From: Phoenix dactylifera
Taxonomy: Eukaryota; Streptophyta; Magnoliopsida; Arecales; Arecaceae
Assembly (NCBI RefSeq): GCF_009389715.1
Contig: NC_052394.1
Span: 24,365,399-24,429,398 of the forward strand
Reading direction: 5' to 3'
Length of the DNA stretch: 64,000 nt
Shown here: positions 1 to 11,900 of the stretch, one piece after another
How the letters are laid out: each line of letters opens with the position of its first letter
How positions within the stretch are numbered: position 1 is the first letter of the stretch
Notes under the pieces: model-generated
Told to the model about the DNA's origin: nothing
Databases searched by the model: none
What the model saw: only the letters and a program-made list of their open reading frames with translations
Translations under genes and position numbers: made by a program

Positions 1-1708
1 AAGATCAAGAGACCATCGAGTCAAAAGATTTCTTCTCCCTCCTTATCAAATTCAAGATTTTCCACACAATTCCATTCTCCCACAAAATCTCTTTGATGCA
101 TATGATACAAAGGTTGCAGTATGAATCCTGACGTGAGACCTCCAGTCACCAGTCCTAGTTTGACTCTCACCATGGCATTTTCTCTCCAGTAACATAGCAC
201 ATATCTTCCAAGACCATATGATAGGTTTTCCTCGTGTTAAAGTTCCAACCTTTCCAGCCACAGTCTCCACCATCCTACCTGCAAAAAAGGTCTGATGTAC
301 TTTAAACCATTTGTACGCATCTCTTCACATTAGACAAGAGTCCAGTACTCTGATAAAAGCAAGTTGGTCCTGCCAATGACAACTTTCAGTCACTTATGAC
401 TATATAAAAGTAAGTTGTGTTGCTATCTCTTTCAACCAAGCCCCTCTAAGATTTTCCCCAGAAAAGACCTTTCCATGCTCTGATCATTGCTGATGTAAAA
501 CTTCCTCTAATTCGAATACTTGCAGTTACTAATTTTAGAGTCAGACAACTCCATTTGGTCCATTACTATTCATTGGTTTGCTACTAACACAAAACTTGAA
601 CATCACTCAAGAGAATCTTAGACTCCCAAAGCCACAAGAAAGAAACTACCTCAGCCTGACACTTTGGTGGCCCTAATCCAAAAAAGTTCCTCATGTCTGT
701 AAGAAAAGAGGAAGAAATATCTTGCTAACCGAACAATCTACCAGCACCATTCTACATTGCTCCACATTTGCTATTATTGACTGCCATCATGGTTATCTGA
801 CTTGCCACATGAATGCCAAAGATCGGGATAATTTTACACAATAAAAGTAAAAGTTGCCAAGGTCAGCATTTTGGGGTGCAAATGAGCTCAAGCTTGATTC
901 ATCTTGTAATCAAGCTGAACTTTAGATTAACTCTTTTTAATTTTGATCCAAACACAAGCTGTCACGAATAACTCATTTCAACTTTCTGGTGAGATCTAGA
1001 GGCCACGCAAGGCTTTGATATAAACTAATTAAGCAAACTTCTGAACTTACATCTTAATCTTCTAGTTTAAATGCATTCCTTTCTTATGTAAAGTATGCTA
1101 ATAAGTAAATTAACTAAATTTTAATATAATAGCAACAATAACATATAATGCATATCTATCACTTATTTGTTCATATCTTGAGCTCAAATTGAGCCACGTT
1201 GGAGCAAGACAAATGTAGCTTAAATCTTGAATTGCTCACAAACATCTTACTTGTTGACAGCCCTATCAGCATCAACCTTCTTTAGTCAGCAAGATAATCT
1301 GTTTTCCATGTCAGCGATCCTTTCACCCAGCTGTGTAAACCACAAACACATCTTTTTCGATGGTTCTAATACACAGTGAAGATCTACTACTACCATCCTC
1401 CCATTTTTGGGGGGTCGGGCACTACCCTCTCAATTATCCACTTCACAACCACTCAATTTGAACAAATTTTCCACCATCACTCTCAAATAGCATACTGATC
1501 ATAATGCCTGACAAGAAACTGTTCCAACATCAGAGAAACAATGAAACCTACTTCATGTTTGGAGAAAACAGAACTGAATCAGGTTATATTTGAGAAAAGT
1601 GACGCTTCAACCAAATCAAAGTAGTGACTGATTCTAGAATTGGGTCAAACAACAAAATAGAAACAGCCAAACCACACGTGTTTGTAGTCTACAAGGTGAG
1701 GGACCTAC
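1..1708. other. NUP62 intron or unassigned 3' region
   Basis: This AT-rich stretch lies downstream (minus-strand sense) of NUP62 exon 4. More coiled-coil exons are expected beyond exon 4, so it is probably intronic, at least in part. I could not identify any exon confidently. A 73-codon minus-strand frame at 52-273 matches nothing I recognise. Confidence 0.4.
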
Positions 1709-4521
1709 CTCAAGCCTAATAAGAACATTTCGGTTTTGCAGAATCCGTCTGTCCCATTCAGCTATTGCAGTTGCCTGCTTTTGAAATTTGGCTGTCCGCT
1801 CTTGTAGCTCAGAATTCCAGTCTTTGAGAATCTGCAACCCCCAAAATAAAATAACTTGGCTAGCAAAATAAAAAGATTTGCCAAAGATGGTTTAAACCAA
1901 AAGCTTTGATAGAAGATAGAAAAAGCAATTATTCCTAATATTATGCAAATTTGTTTTCGAAATAACAACAATGTGCCATCTAGCCAACCAAGGTAAAGAA
2001 GACAAGGGAGAACACATGACAATACTTTTTCTGCTTCTAGGAAATTTACAGCGAAGCAAGTTTCTGTTTGGCCTATTGCTAGAAGAGTAATAACTCTTAT
2101 AAGATCAGTACCTCTCCAGCAGTTTTGCCAGGAATCTCTGATGGTAACTTGGGTGCTTGGGGTGTCAGCGAACTTGTTGTAGAGCTAATGGGCCTACAGT
2201 TCAAATATTGAAGCAAAACAATGGCAAATGTCAGAAGTTAAATTACCTTCAGTAAACCAGCTGCTAAATGTTTCAATGCAAAACTAATATCTAGAGCAAT
2301 TGATCTCTCTCTCTATATATATATAGACACACACAAACCCGCCACTACTAGCTTGAATGCTTGAAGAAGATGCTTGAGTTGTGGTGGAACTGGAACTCGA
2401 TGCACTTGCTGATGCTGTAGTGGAAACACCTGACAAAAAAATGGATTTAAATTTAAGCATCTACATCCTAATAAGCATATTTTGCATGCCCATCTCCAGC
2501 CAACACGAACAGTATATTTACCAATTATCATGTCAAAACAAATCAAAATGGGTGCCATTGGCAAGCACTGACCACAGATACCAAATAACATCACTCAAAA
2601 ACCGATTCTGCATAGGTATGACCTAAATTACCTAAAAAGAATGAAATAGAGATGGCTTGAGTCATTGCACCCGGAAAAGATGAAGTAAATGGAAACCTAC
2701 TGACAATTAGAGAGTACGTGAAACAACATGGAGTGAATTGGATGGCAAAAGACTAAGTCAATAAGTCTCCATATGACATAGCAACAAGAATCAACAGGAA
2801 ATATCAAACAATACATACGAGATGCAAGCCAGCAATGAATAAATGGAAAAGAACGTCATCAGCTGCATCATGTTTGTCAAGTAAGTTTTTTTACTTTTAT
2901 TCCTTTAAGTGCCAAGAGCTATGAAGAAAGCACGACAACTAATAACAGTTAGACAAATGTAGCAGATAATAATAACTAATAATGCAGAACTTTGGGGAGA
3001 GCCTGAAGCTAAGTCACCCCACATATACTAATATAAGCAGCAAATTTTAAGAAACCCGGGCAGAATTCTTCAGATGCAGCACAAAGGGTAAGCTGTGATC
3101 TTTGAGGAAAAAGGTGAACCACAGATCAACTCACCAAATGCTGCAGCAGCAGCTGTGGATTGAAGTGGAGATGATTTTGTTGTCGATGCGGGTGAGGAGG
3201 CAGTAGGTAGAACAAAACTAGGAAAAGAGCTGGACCCTGGAGTGCTGGCAACTGACGTCACGGCTGCGGGCGTAGCAGCCGCTGCAGAAGTCGAGGTGAA
3301 TCCTAAAGCAGGGACAGAGGGTGTAGCTGCGGCGGAAGTGGAGGCTTGTGAAGTGAACAGCGAGGGAATTGAGACAGGAGGAGTCGTGGTTGCTGCTGTA
3401 GAGACTGTGACACTTGTGGCTGCAGCCGTTGCTGCTGCTGAGGATACAGAGGACATGGAAGAAGAACTGAAGGATAAAGTAAAGGATTTGGCACCTCCGG
3501 TGCTGGAGAAGGCTGCTGGAGTAGATGCAGCCGAAGCAGTCGCAGCAGAAGAAGCTGCATGGACGAAGCCAAAGGAAGGCTGGGAAGCCGATAAACCAGA
3601 TGGTGTCGATGACAAGGCAGAGGTCGTGGCTGGTGCGGGTGCTGATAAAGGGGTAGCGGTTGGTGGTGCAGAGCCCTTGGAGAAAGACAAGCCGCTTCCG
3701 AAAGAGAACGAAGGGGTTGAAGAGGAGGAAGATGAAGAAGAGACGGCGGAGGCGGAGGAAGATGATGGGAACAAGGAAGGGAAGGACGGGGCTAATGTTA
3801 TTGCTGAGGAGGAAGAGGGAGCGAAGGAAGGGAAGGATGGAGTGGTTGCTGTCGAGGACGGAGCAGAAGAGGCGGGAGCACCGAACACCGGCGAAGCGGA
3901 GACCGATGGGGCCGCAGCCGAAGAAGAGGAGGAGGAGGAGGAGCTGGCAGAAGAGGAACCGGACCCAAAGAGGGACGGAGACGAAGCGGACACGAAACTA
4001 GGGCTTGGAGCGGAGGAGGCGGAGGATCCGAATCCGAAGGGGGGAGGCGACGAGACTGACCCAAAGAAAGGGCTCGGAGTGGAGGAAAGCGCGGCCGATG
4101 ACGAGGAGGATGCGGAGGATCCGAATCCGAACGGGGAAGGCGACGAGACTGACCCAATGAAAGGGCTCGGAGTGGAGGAAAGCGCGGCCGATGACGAGGA
4201 GGGGGCGGAGCCAAAGGAGAAGGAGAAGGGTTTGGAAGCGGAGGCGGCGGCGGATCCGGGAAAAAAACTAGAAGCGGGGGCAGTTGATGAGGCCGCTGAG
4301 GCGCTGAGAAACGACGAGCCGAAGGGGGAGGAAGGGGCGGAGGAAGGCAAGGAGGAGAAGGAGGAGAAAGGGGCCGAAGAGGATGATGGAGCCTGGGAGA
4401 AGGAAAATCCCTGGTTCTGGGAGGATGAGGAGGAGGAGAAGGAGGACGACGACATCGTCGAGGGACTGAAGGAGAAGCCCGACGACATGGTCGAGGAACT
4501 GAAGGAGAAGCCCGACGCCAT
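1709..4521 (-). CDS. NUP62: Nuclear pore protein NUP62-type FG nucleoporin (partial; 3' part beyond the window)
   Basis: This is a central-channel nucleoporin of the Nsp1/NUP62 family, which builds the permeability barrier of the pore and anchors through a C-terminal coiled coil. I model exons 4521-3135, 2429-2339, 2193-2112 and 1831-1709; every junction is GT-AG and the phases agree. Exon 1 (about 462 codons) starts at the ATG at 4521 (MASGFSFSS). It is a Ser/Ala/Pro/Thr-rich low-complexity region with scattered FG, SFG and GFGS motifs. Exon 4 encodes ILKDWNSELQERTAKF and AIAEWDRRILQNRNVL, the start of the conserved Nsp1_C coiled coil, and this makes the family call firm. The rest of the coiled coil should follow at lower coordinates; I could not identify those exons in 1-1708. 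Exon 1 contains a 93-bp in-frame duplication. The long open frame on the opposite strand of exon 1 is a compositional shadow. Confidence 0.9.
4025..4208. repeat. 93-bp in-frame tandem duplication in NUP62 exon 1
   Basis: The word ggcgacgagactgaccca occurs at 4046 and again at 4139, and the flanking sequence is nearly identical over the whole 93-bp period. This adds 31 codons without changing frame. Both copies encode an AALSSTPSPF(I/F)GSVSS block followed by a PFGFGSSAS block, so the duplication adds FG motifs. Confidence 0.85.
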
Positions 4522-4727
4522 CGCCGATTTCCCCACTCTTCCGCTGCTCCTCTATCTCGCTCGCTCTACCTCCGGTTATGGAGGGTTCAGGTTTGGGGGT
4601 TTTATGTTTTGGAGTTTAGACCCACCGGGTTCGAATTTCGAAACACTACGGCGAGCCGTCTTCGCCAAAAATGGTTAACTGGGACGCTGCGATTTGCTCT
4701 GATCCGTGAAAGATAGATCCATGATTT

Positions 4728-4775
4728 TTTATGGGCCGTTCTTGGGCCCTTTTGGCTTGTCCGGGTGGGCCTAGT
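4728..4775. promoter_or_regulatory. Site II (TGGGCC) cluster upstream of NUP62
   Basis: Three TGGGCC words (4732-4737, 4743-4748 and 4766-4771) lie about 210-250 bp upstream of the NUP62 ATG. TGGGCY (site II) elements are known TCP-factor sites in promoters of plant housekeeping genes. The regulatory role here is inferred from spacing and clustering only. Confidence 0.5.
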
Positions 4776-7700
4776 TTAGTGGCGTCGCTGCAATTTTCTT
4801 GGCGGACGGCGTCTCTTTCATGATTGGAAGTAATCATCACCTGGATGAGAGGGCAAATCACATACGACACAAATTTTCAAATTACGCAAGAGATTTAATA
4901 ATTTAAATGACATGAGATATTTGGTATGAACTTTAGAAGCTCCCCGACGCACAAAAAGAACGAGAACAGCCAGCATTTTCAATCATCAGATGAAACTTTG
5001 TAAGCTCCAAATTATGTAGATGTCCCCTGATATTAATATATATTATCCGTGAATGTTAGATAATTAGCAAATCCACAGTAGCCTTTTTTTTTTTTTTCCC
5101 CTTCCATGCAAGTTCAATGCGAGGCTTCCTTGAGCTAGATTTTGATGGCATTATGAGGATTTTGGATTTGGCGCTGCTTGTGCATTGAAGGATGACTAGC
5201 TGCTGGTGGCTGTCGATCTGATATGTTTCCAAGTGGAGCTCATGGCAGCAAAGGTAGGCATTGTGGCGTTGCAAAATTTTTAAGCTGAAACTAAGAGAAT
5301 TTAGATGGAGGAAGACAATTGAGGCGATTACATGAAACAAGGGTAAGCTAGTGCTTACAGATTATGTTCTTTTTTTTTTGTGAGATTAAGAGAGATAATT
5401 TCTACCCTCCATCCATCCCACACTTTGGGACCGTCTCCCAATCACTTGTCTAAGTGGTAAGAGGCCATACTACTGGAGGAATTTAATCAGGCGAGTTCTA
5501 TTTGCTCCTCCTTGTCATGCTGGACCAAGAACACATCAAGCCGTTGGTTAGAGTGATCAAAGCCTAAGACACCATTCCCATCTCGTGTTATCTTGGCCTT
5601 GGATTTCTTGAGAGCACCACCTCGAAATAGAAGTTGAAGAAGAATCGTGCTCCCTAGATGCTATTGCCTCTCTTGGCGTGCTTGTGAGAACACCAACCTT
5701 GGGGAGGTGCGTAACAACTTCAGTATGATAGACTCGAGAACCAAGGCTAACATCCAAGATGTCACAAAGGGCGGTTTCTTATACCACGTTCTTGCTCAAA
5801 ATGATATGTGGAAGATACATGCTTGATTAGCCATGAGTGAACTGAGAACATGATACGTATAATAGGGTTTTGGATGAATATCCCGATGGGAGCCAAAGTT
5901 GAAGTAATAAACATCATACGAAAGTTGATCAAGTTGTGCAGAAGATATTATGCTAAAGTTTGAAAAGGCAAAAATAATCACGGTAGATTATTATGAAGGA
6001 AATGCTAGCAACAATTTGAGGCCAAATAAGTATACTTATCAGTTTGGCGGAAGGCACTGGATTTGCCCATTTTGATGATTGTGAATAGTGGAAAGATAGG
6101 TGGCAACAATTACCAAACTATTAAAGAAAGTGGAGGTTGAATATGGATAGCAAACTTCAGAAGTGGAAAATTACATACAGTTTCTCATTTAATATAAATA
6201 AGTAGAACTGTAGTTATAAGAGGCTCTTTCGGATCTAGAGCATATCAATCATTTCTATTTTATCTTTATTTATCTTTGCATTAGCTTTACTTTATTCTGT
6301 ACTTTATTTATCAGTGTGACTCTACTTTAGAAGTAGTATTAACTTAGATTTTTCCTATTGTACCTATGCACACTCTATTCTTATCCAAATCCATCTTCTT
6401 CGAATGTGATGTGATAGTTTCTTGAAGGTCAAAGCACCTGGACCCACGCTACTCTTGTATCCCCTTCGATCACTTTCTTTCTGGCTGTACTAATATCCGG
6501 TGGCATGCCCATACACCTATCTACCTCTTACTATTAGACTTATTCTAGAACTTATCTAGCAAACTATATGGGAACACTTGGAGAGATGCCAGCCCAACAG
6601 CGGTGTTCTGATATTGTTGGGGAGGGGGATCGCTTGGTAGAGAGAGGAAGGTTGATGTCGGGCAATCCGGAGAGGGCTATCTATAAGTACTAGATCATTA
6701 GCTTGCGGTCGAAGCAAGGCTAGGCCACTAGATGGGTCCATTGGAAGGAGAGTGGATAGGTGGGGCTCTTTTATGGACAAAGTGGTGAGGAGATCCTCAC
6801 CATGGCTCTATTTCTGTTATCCTTCTGGGCTTTCTAAGGGCCTCCTTCTCATCTTCCTTGGATGCTACTTATCTGGAGGTTTCGAATTCTACCACATTTA
6901 GTGAATTTGTCTCACATAAAACACTCATAGATCCATCACATAAATCCCACCATAGGAATTCCTATCAACAAAAAACTCCTACCCCCAAGCCCAAATCGAA
7001 CAAATCTTCGCCACAAGAAATAAAACAAGATTTTTATGAACAATTTTTCTTGATTTGCTGCCAAGAAACCCCAAAATCCTTCAAAAAGAGGAAAGCGGTA
7101 CCTTCGTTAATTTATTGGAAACCCTTTTCAAACTTTAAAGTAGAAATCTAACAAATGCAATAGATAACTAAAAAGTTAAGAACGTTTGGAGAACTCTCCA
7201 AAATTAGAAAAAAAGCCATAAAATCATTAATTTATTGGAAATCCTTCGCAATTCTTAAACCAAGAATCTAACAAAAGAAAAAAAAGTTAATAAATATTTA
7301 TCAACCATTTGATCACTTTGAGTACATCTACTCAAACTTCTGAAGGAAGATCTACTACATTCATGCTCAATTGGGTGCTGAAAGATCGAGAAGCCATAGC
7401 TTCTAACAGGGAAAATTTTTGATGGTAATTGAAGTTGAAATTAATATAAGAGTCAAGACCTAACTTTTACCCATTTTTATTTTTTTAAATATTTATACTA
7501 TTTTTGACAATTTGTATTCTCTTTTAATCGAGAGAGGAAACTAATCTGATTTTGGCTAGACTTCACTAGTAGAAGGGGGAGAAGATTTTATCTTCTTTCA
7601 ACTAGCAAGAAGCTAATTAAAATAAGGAGGATCTCAATACTATAACGAGAAGGCATATGCAATGGTTTGAGAGAACAAAATATATGTTTTACTTCCATTC

Positions 7701-8900
7701 ATGATATGTATCGCAATTTTTGGATCATGAAAAATTAATAAAAATCAAAGACTTATAGATCCACTTTTTAAAGTTCTAATTATTTATTGTTTAATTTAAG
7801 ATATTCAAGTAGAGCAGATTATTTTTTTTTCTTTCCTATTAGATCACATATCACCAGCTAACCATATGCAAAGATGATTGGTGATTGAGTGACACCAATC
7901 GTCCATGTCTTGTAGGAAAATAGGTGATTTGGTAGGGCATAAACACCCGATAATATGTATCTCATTACCCTCACTTAAACACCAACCATCTAGAATTATC
8001 GAGGTGGATAGTGAGGGCTGTGGGAAAAGAATTTGCAGTCAAATTTTCCTACCGCACCAATATCATTCTAATGCCATATTAAAAGGGAGTTAAAAAACTG
8101 GCACCTTTTTTTAGAAAGAGAAGAAGCGGCACTTTATATTTTAGTACGACCGGTGCTAACGTGCATCGACCATACCGTATTGCAATAATGCCAACTTGAT
8201 ATGTGGTATGAAAAGTATACTAAATACTGATACGCCGAATTGATTGTTGCATTAGGTATATCGGCACTATATCAAGATCCTACTAATATAGGATCAGATA
8301 TCAAAACGGCGATTCTTGCTTTAAATTATTACATTACTCGTGTCTCTAGTCTTTTATAGTAAGAAATGGTTTGCCTCGCTGGTGGCGCTCCTTGGTAACA
8401 CTAGAATCATGGTGCAATTATGGAATTATGTGATCAGAGGAGAAAGAACTGTGTTTCAACATAAATGAATTGGATATGGATGAAACTGTATTAGCTAAAT
8501 ACCGTTTCTGGCATTCTGCTGTTACGATGATCATTGTCTTGAAAACGTTTTTACAAAATAAGAAAAAAAATTCTGAAGAACGATCGAACCGTAGGGAGTT
8601 TTTGAACCGCTTTTATAGAAATCTCCGGCTTGAACCCGTGTTGGATGGTTCATTTTAACCCGCGCTCCATCACATATTTTATTATTATTAATGTTTAACA
8701 AAAGCGGAAGGTGCGAATGGAACACCGCCAGGTGCAGAGCACTCGTTAGGCGTTCTCCTCCGCTCGCTCCTCTATAAATTTCCCTCTCCTGTCTCTTTTT
8801 CTCTCGTTCTCGTCGCCAGCCTCATCTCAAAATCCCTAGAAACTAGAGGGTGAAGAGAGAGTGTGAAGAACTGCTCTTTCTCGTGGTGTCTTGGGCGGCC
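4776..8900. other. Intergenic region between NUP62 and the WIYLD gene
   Basis: About 4 kb of AT-rich sequence with no supportable gene. Short open frames at 5557-5757, 6556-6780 and 6858-7151 resemble no family I know. A GTAC-rich repeat copy lies at about 8140-8290. The last 150 bases (from about 8750) are CT-rich, like a 5' untranslated leader of the next gene. Confidence 0.6.
8140..8290. repeat. Dispersed GTAC/GGTAC-rich repeat, copy A
   Basis: The segment is dense in short near-palindromic words such as GTAC, ACCGGT, ATACCG and GGTAT. The same vocabulary recurs at 39765-39925, 49285-49445, 49615-49815 and about 55200-55335. The copies are diverged and I cannot define their ends. Confidence 0.4.
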
Positions 8901-11900
8901 ATGGCTCCGAGAGGAAGGTCGAGGAAGGTACGCATCTGCACCCACTAGCTGGCTCCTGTGGTTGTGCTCTTTCTCCTCTTCCCATCGCCTCGGTTTCTTT
9001 CTACTTTCCCCACTTTGCTTTCTCAATCGTCTTCTTTGGACATGATATTAATGCAGGTAGGACTGAGGCGGATAGACGCCGCCATCGATGCCCTAACCCC
9101 GTTAGGCTTCTCCCGCGAAATCGTATGCAAAACCGTCAATGATCTTCTGAAGGTGCTGTCCCCAGTCTCTCCTCATTTTTCCTTTTTCCTTCCTTATTTT
9201 CTTGAAATCTTTTCTTGGAGCTCTGATGATAGTTTGGGTTTTGGATTGTAGGTCTATGAGGGAGATGAAGGATGGGTATTTCTTGAGGAAGCTTCATACA
9301 AGATGGTCATCGAAACCATCCTCAACAACCAAGAGGAAGAGGAAGCGCAGGCGGGGAGGGTAACCATCTCTCAACCCCTCTACACATTCCTCCTCCGTCT
9401 CCTTTGCTTTGCTTTGCTTCTCTTCTTTTCTGTTTTGCTTTTCTTCTTCTTCTTCTTCTTCTTCCTCCGTAGATTCCACCTGAAGGTTTATACCTCTTCA
9501 TTTACATGCTATTTTTTTTTGTTGCTCCGATTTCTGTAAACTCTTGGATATCGTATAGTGTGGTTGCTTAATTTTTAAGTCCTCAACGGAGTTCGTTGCG
9601 GCAGAACTTGAGGACACGCCATGCAGCACCTCGATTTGTTAACATCTTTTCTCTTAGATCTTCAATCGATGTGCTCAGTGTGTAATCTGCTCACTTTATG
9701 CCACCAGATCATTACTTTGATGTAAAAACACAACTGGCGTCCGTGTAATATTAGTCGGTTGTTTGTATTTCTGGAGAAGTCAAAATAATTCTACTTGATA
9801 CAAGATGTCCGGTGCTTAGGTCTGAGGTTTTTCAAGTAAAGTGGAGGTTTCGGGTGTTTGTTTAAGTATAATAGAATTGTAGTATATGCTTGTCATGCCA
9901 TCACTGGTGTAAGAATATAGTGTCAACTCTTGGACATGTTACGTGTTCTACCAGGGTTCCTTCATATGTCGCACAAGTTTTTGTTAGCAGCAATTTTTTC
10001 TTTTTTGAACTGATGCATTCAAAAAAACTGTGGTCGGTTCTAGATAAAGCAAAGACTCCTTTAAACATGGTCCCTAACTTAACGGTTTAAGATGATCTTG
10101 GAGCTTGTGTCTATATATTTGAGAAGCTCATATGATAAGATTTCAAGGTATTAGTGTTCTTGTATCAAAGTCCAGAAAAAAACGACTTATGATAATTTTG
10201 CCTGGCAGTTTGGTTAAATAGATGATCTGGTAATATCCATGTTTTAACTTGTATGAATAGGTATTTTTGAACATTCTATTGCAAAACATTCCCATGTCAA
10301 CTATTATGTTGCAAAACTTTTGTATCATATCCTAATTAATTTAGAATTTTTTAAGCAATGTCATGGTTCATAAGGAATTAGTATAATTGGATGTCCACTT
10401 TATAATTGAAACTATGGTGTTTACAGTTGAAATTTGTGTGGAGCATTATGTTAGAAGCTCATGTGGTTCCATAAAATCTATCGTAGAGGATACTTCGGAG
10501 AATCAATTAGACTTTGAGTTTTTTTTTTTTTTTCAAGAAATAAAGGAGGCCAGAGCCACCTCATTTTTTAACCCATCCAACCCCACCTAGGTCAGAATCT
10601 AGGTACTTGGGCTGACCGAGCCTAAGCTCGTAGAAGCAGGATGTATGTAAACGGGGGCTCAGATGATGGCCGATGCCACTCGGAATTGAACTCCACGATC
10701 TCTTGTCTAAGAGGCGAGCTCTAGTACCATCCGAGCTAATGCTTTGTGATGATTAGACCTTGAGAATTTAGGAGCGATGTCTTATAACTTTCTTGTAGCT
10801 AGTGGTTATCGGTTTCTTGCATTTTTTTCCACAATTATCTTCCTCTGCACCTGTGCTCATGCTAATTTGTAGGCAGTAAGTAAACATTACACTGTGGTTC
10901 TTAGAATATCTAGGTTATTGGATCTAAAGGATCTTTTATCTAATCCTTTGTTTGTACAATCTGACATGTATTGTGCTAGTGCTAGGGCTGCGTGCCTATT
11001 GGTGTGCTAGTGCATGCCAAACAGTTGCACACACAGCATATAGGTGCCAACACCAAGCTGTCAAGACACTGGCACATGATGTTTTAATCCAAGAAATTTT
11101 TGTTGTAATTAAGTCCGATTTTGTCTTTAATGTGAAATGAACAGATAAAGCTAGAACTTCTGAACTTTTCCTTTTTAAACCTGGAATGTGAAGCTGTGTG
11201 GAAAAAAAGGGAAAAAAAGGAGAGGATAGTGGGTAAATTTGAGAAAATCACGTGAATTATGAGTATACATCATTGCCTTACTGATTGTCTACCCAAACAA
11301 GTGATTTTACCAGACATCTGCTAGCAAATCACTGTTCTTTTCTCAACCATCTTGCATGTAGAAAGAAAATAGAGTCTGTACTTTTCTGTAAATTCAGTAT
11401 AATTTGTTTAATACACGAGAACGACCCCTTTATATCACATAGGCTCCATCTTAAGATCTCATGTTAAGGCAAATCCTGTTCCCCAACTAGGAATAAATCT
11501 TGTTCCCAGTCAAACTCTTCCATACACACACCCACACACAGAATACATAAAACTGATGTAAATTCAAACAAATAGAAAAGCCAAGACAACGCTGTAGACT
11601 CTCCTCATAAAAGTGACGAGAGGAAAAACTTGATAAAAAGACACCTGTCATTTCAAGCATCCACTCCTTTTTCGACATATCATATACATTCATCTAAAAA
11701 CATTAACCTCTCTACCTTTTAGAAGACGTAGCTTGCTAGAAGCATGGACCCTTTTGATAATGTCCCAAATCCATCTTACTTCTTTATTTTGCATGTTTTC
11801 CAAAGAGAGTTGTGCGCTGCTGCTGGCCCTTCTTCTTATCTACATCTAACAAAATTAAATGATTGTAAGACACAAACAGCGCCCTGCTGATCTTTTTCCC

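Noticed and set aside
52-273. 73-codon minus-strand frame near the left edge
   Set aside because: It matches neither the expected NUP62 coiled coil nor any family I recognise.
3242-4678. A 478-codon plus-strand acidic (Glu/Ala-rich) open frame
   Set aside because: It is the exact antisense of the Ser/Ala-rich NUP62 exon 1. The minus strand has FG motifs, splice-consistent downstream exons and a known family match.
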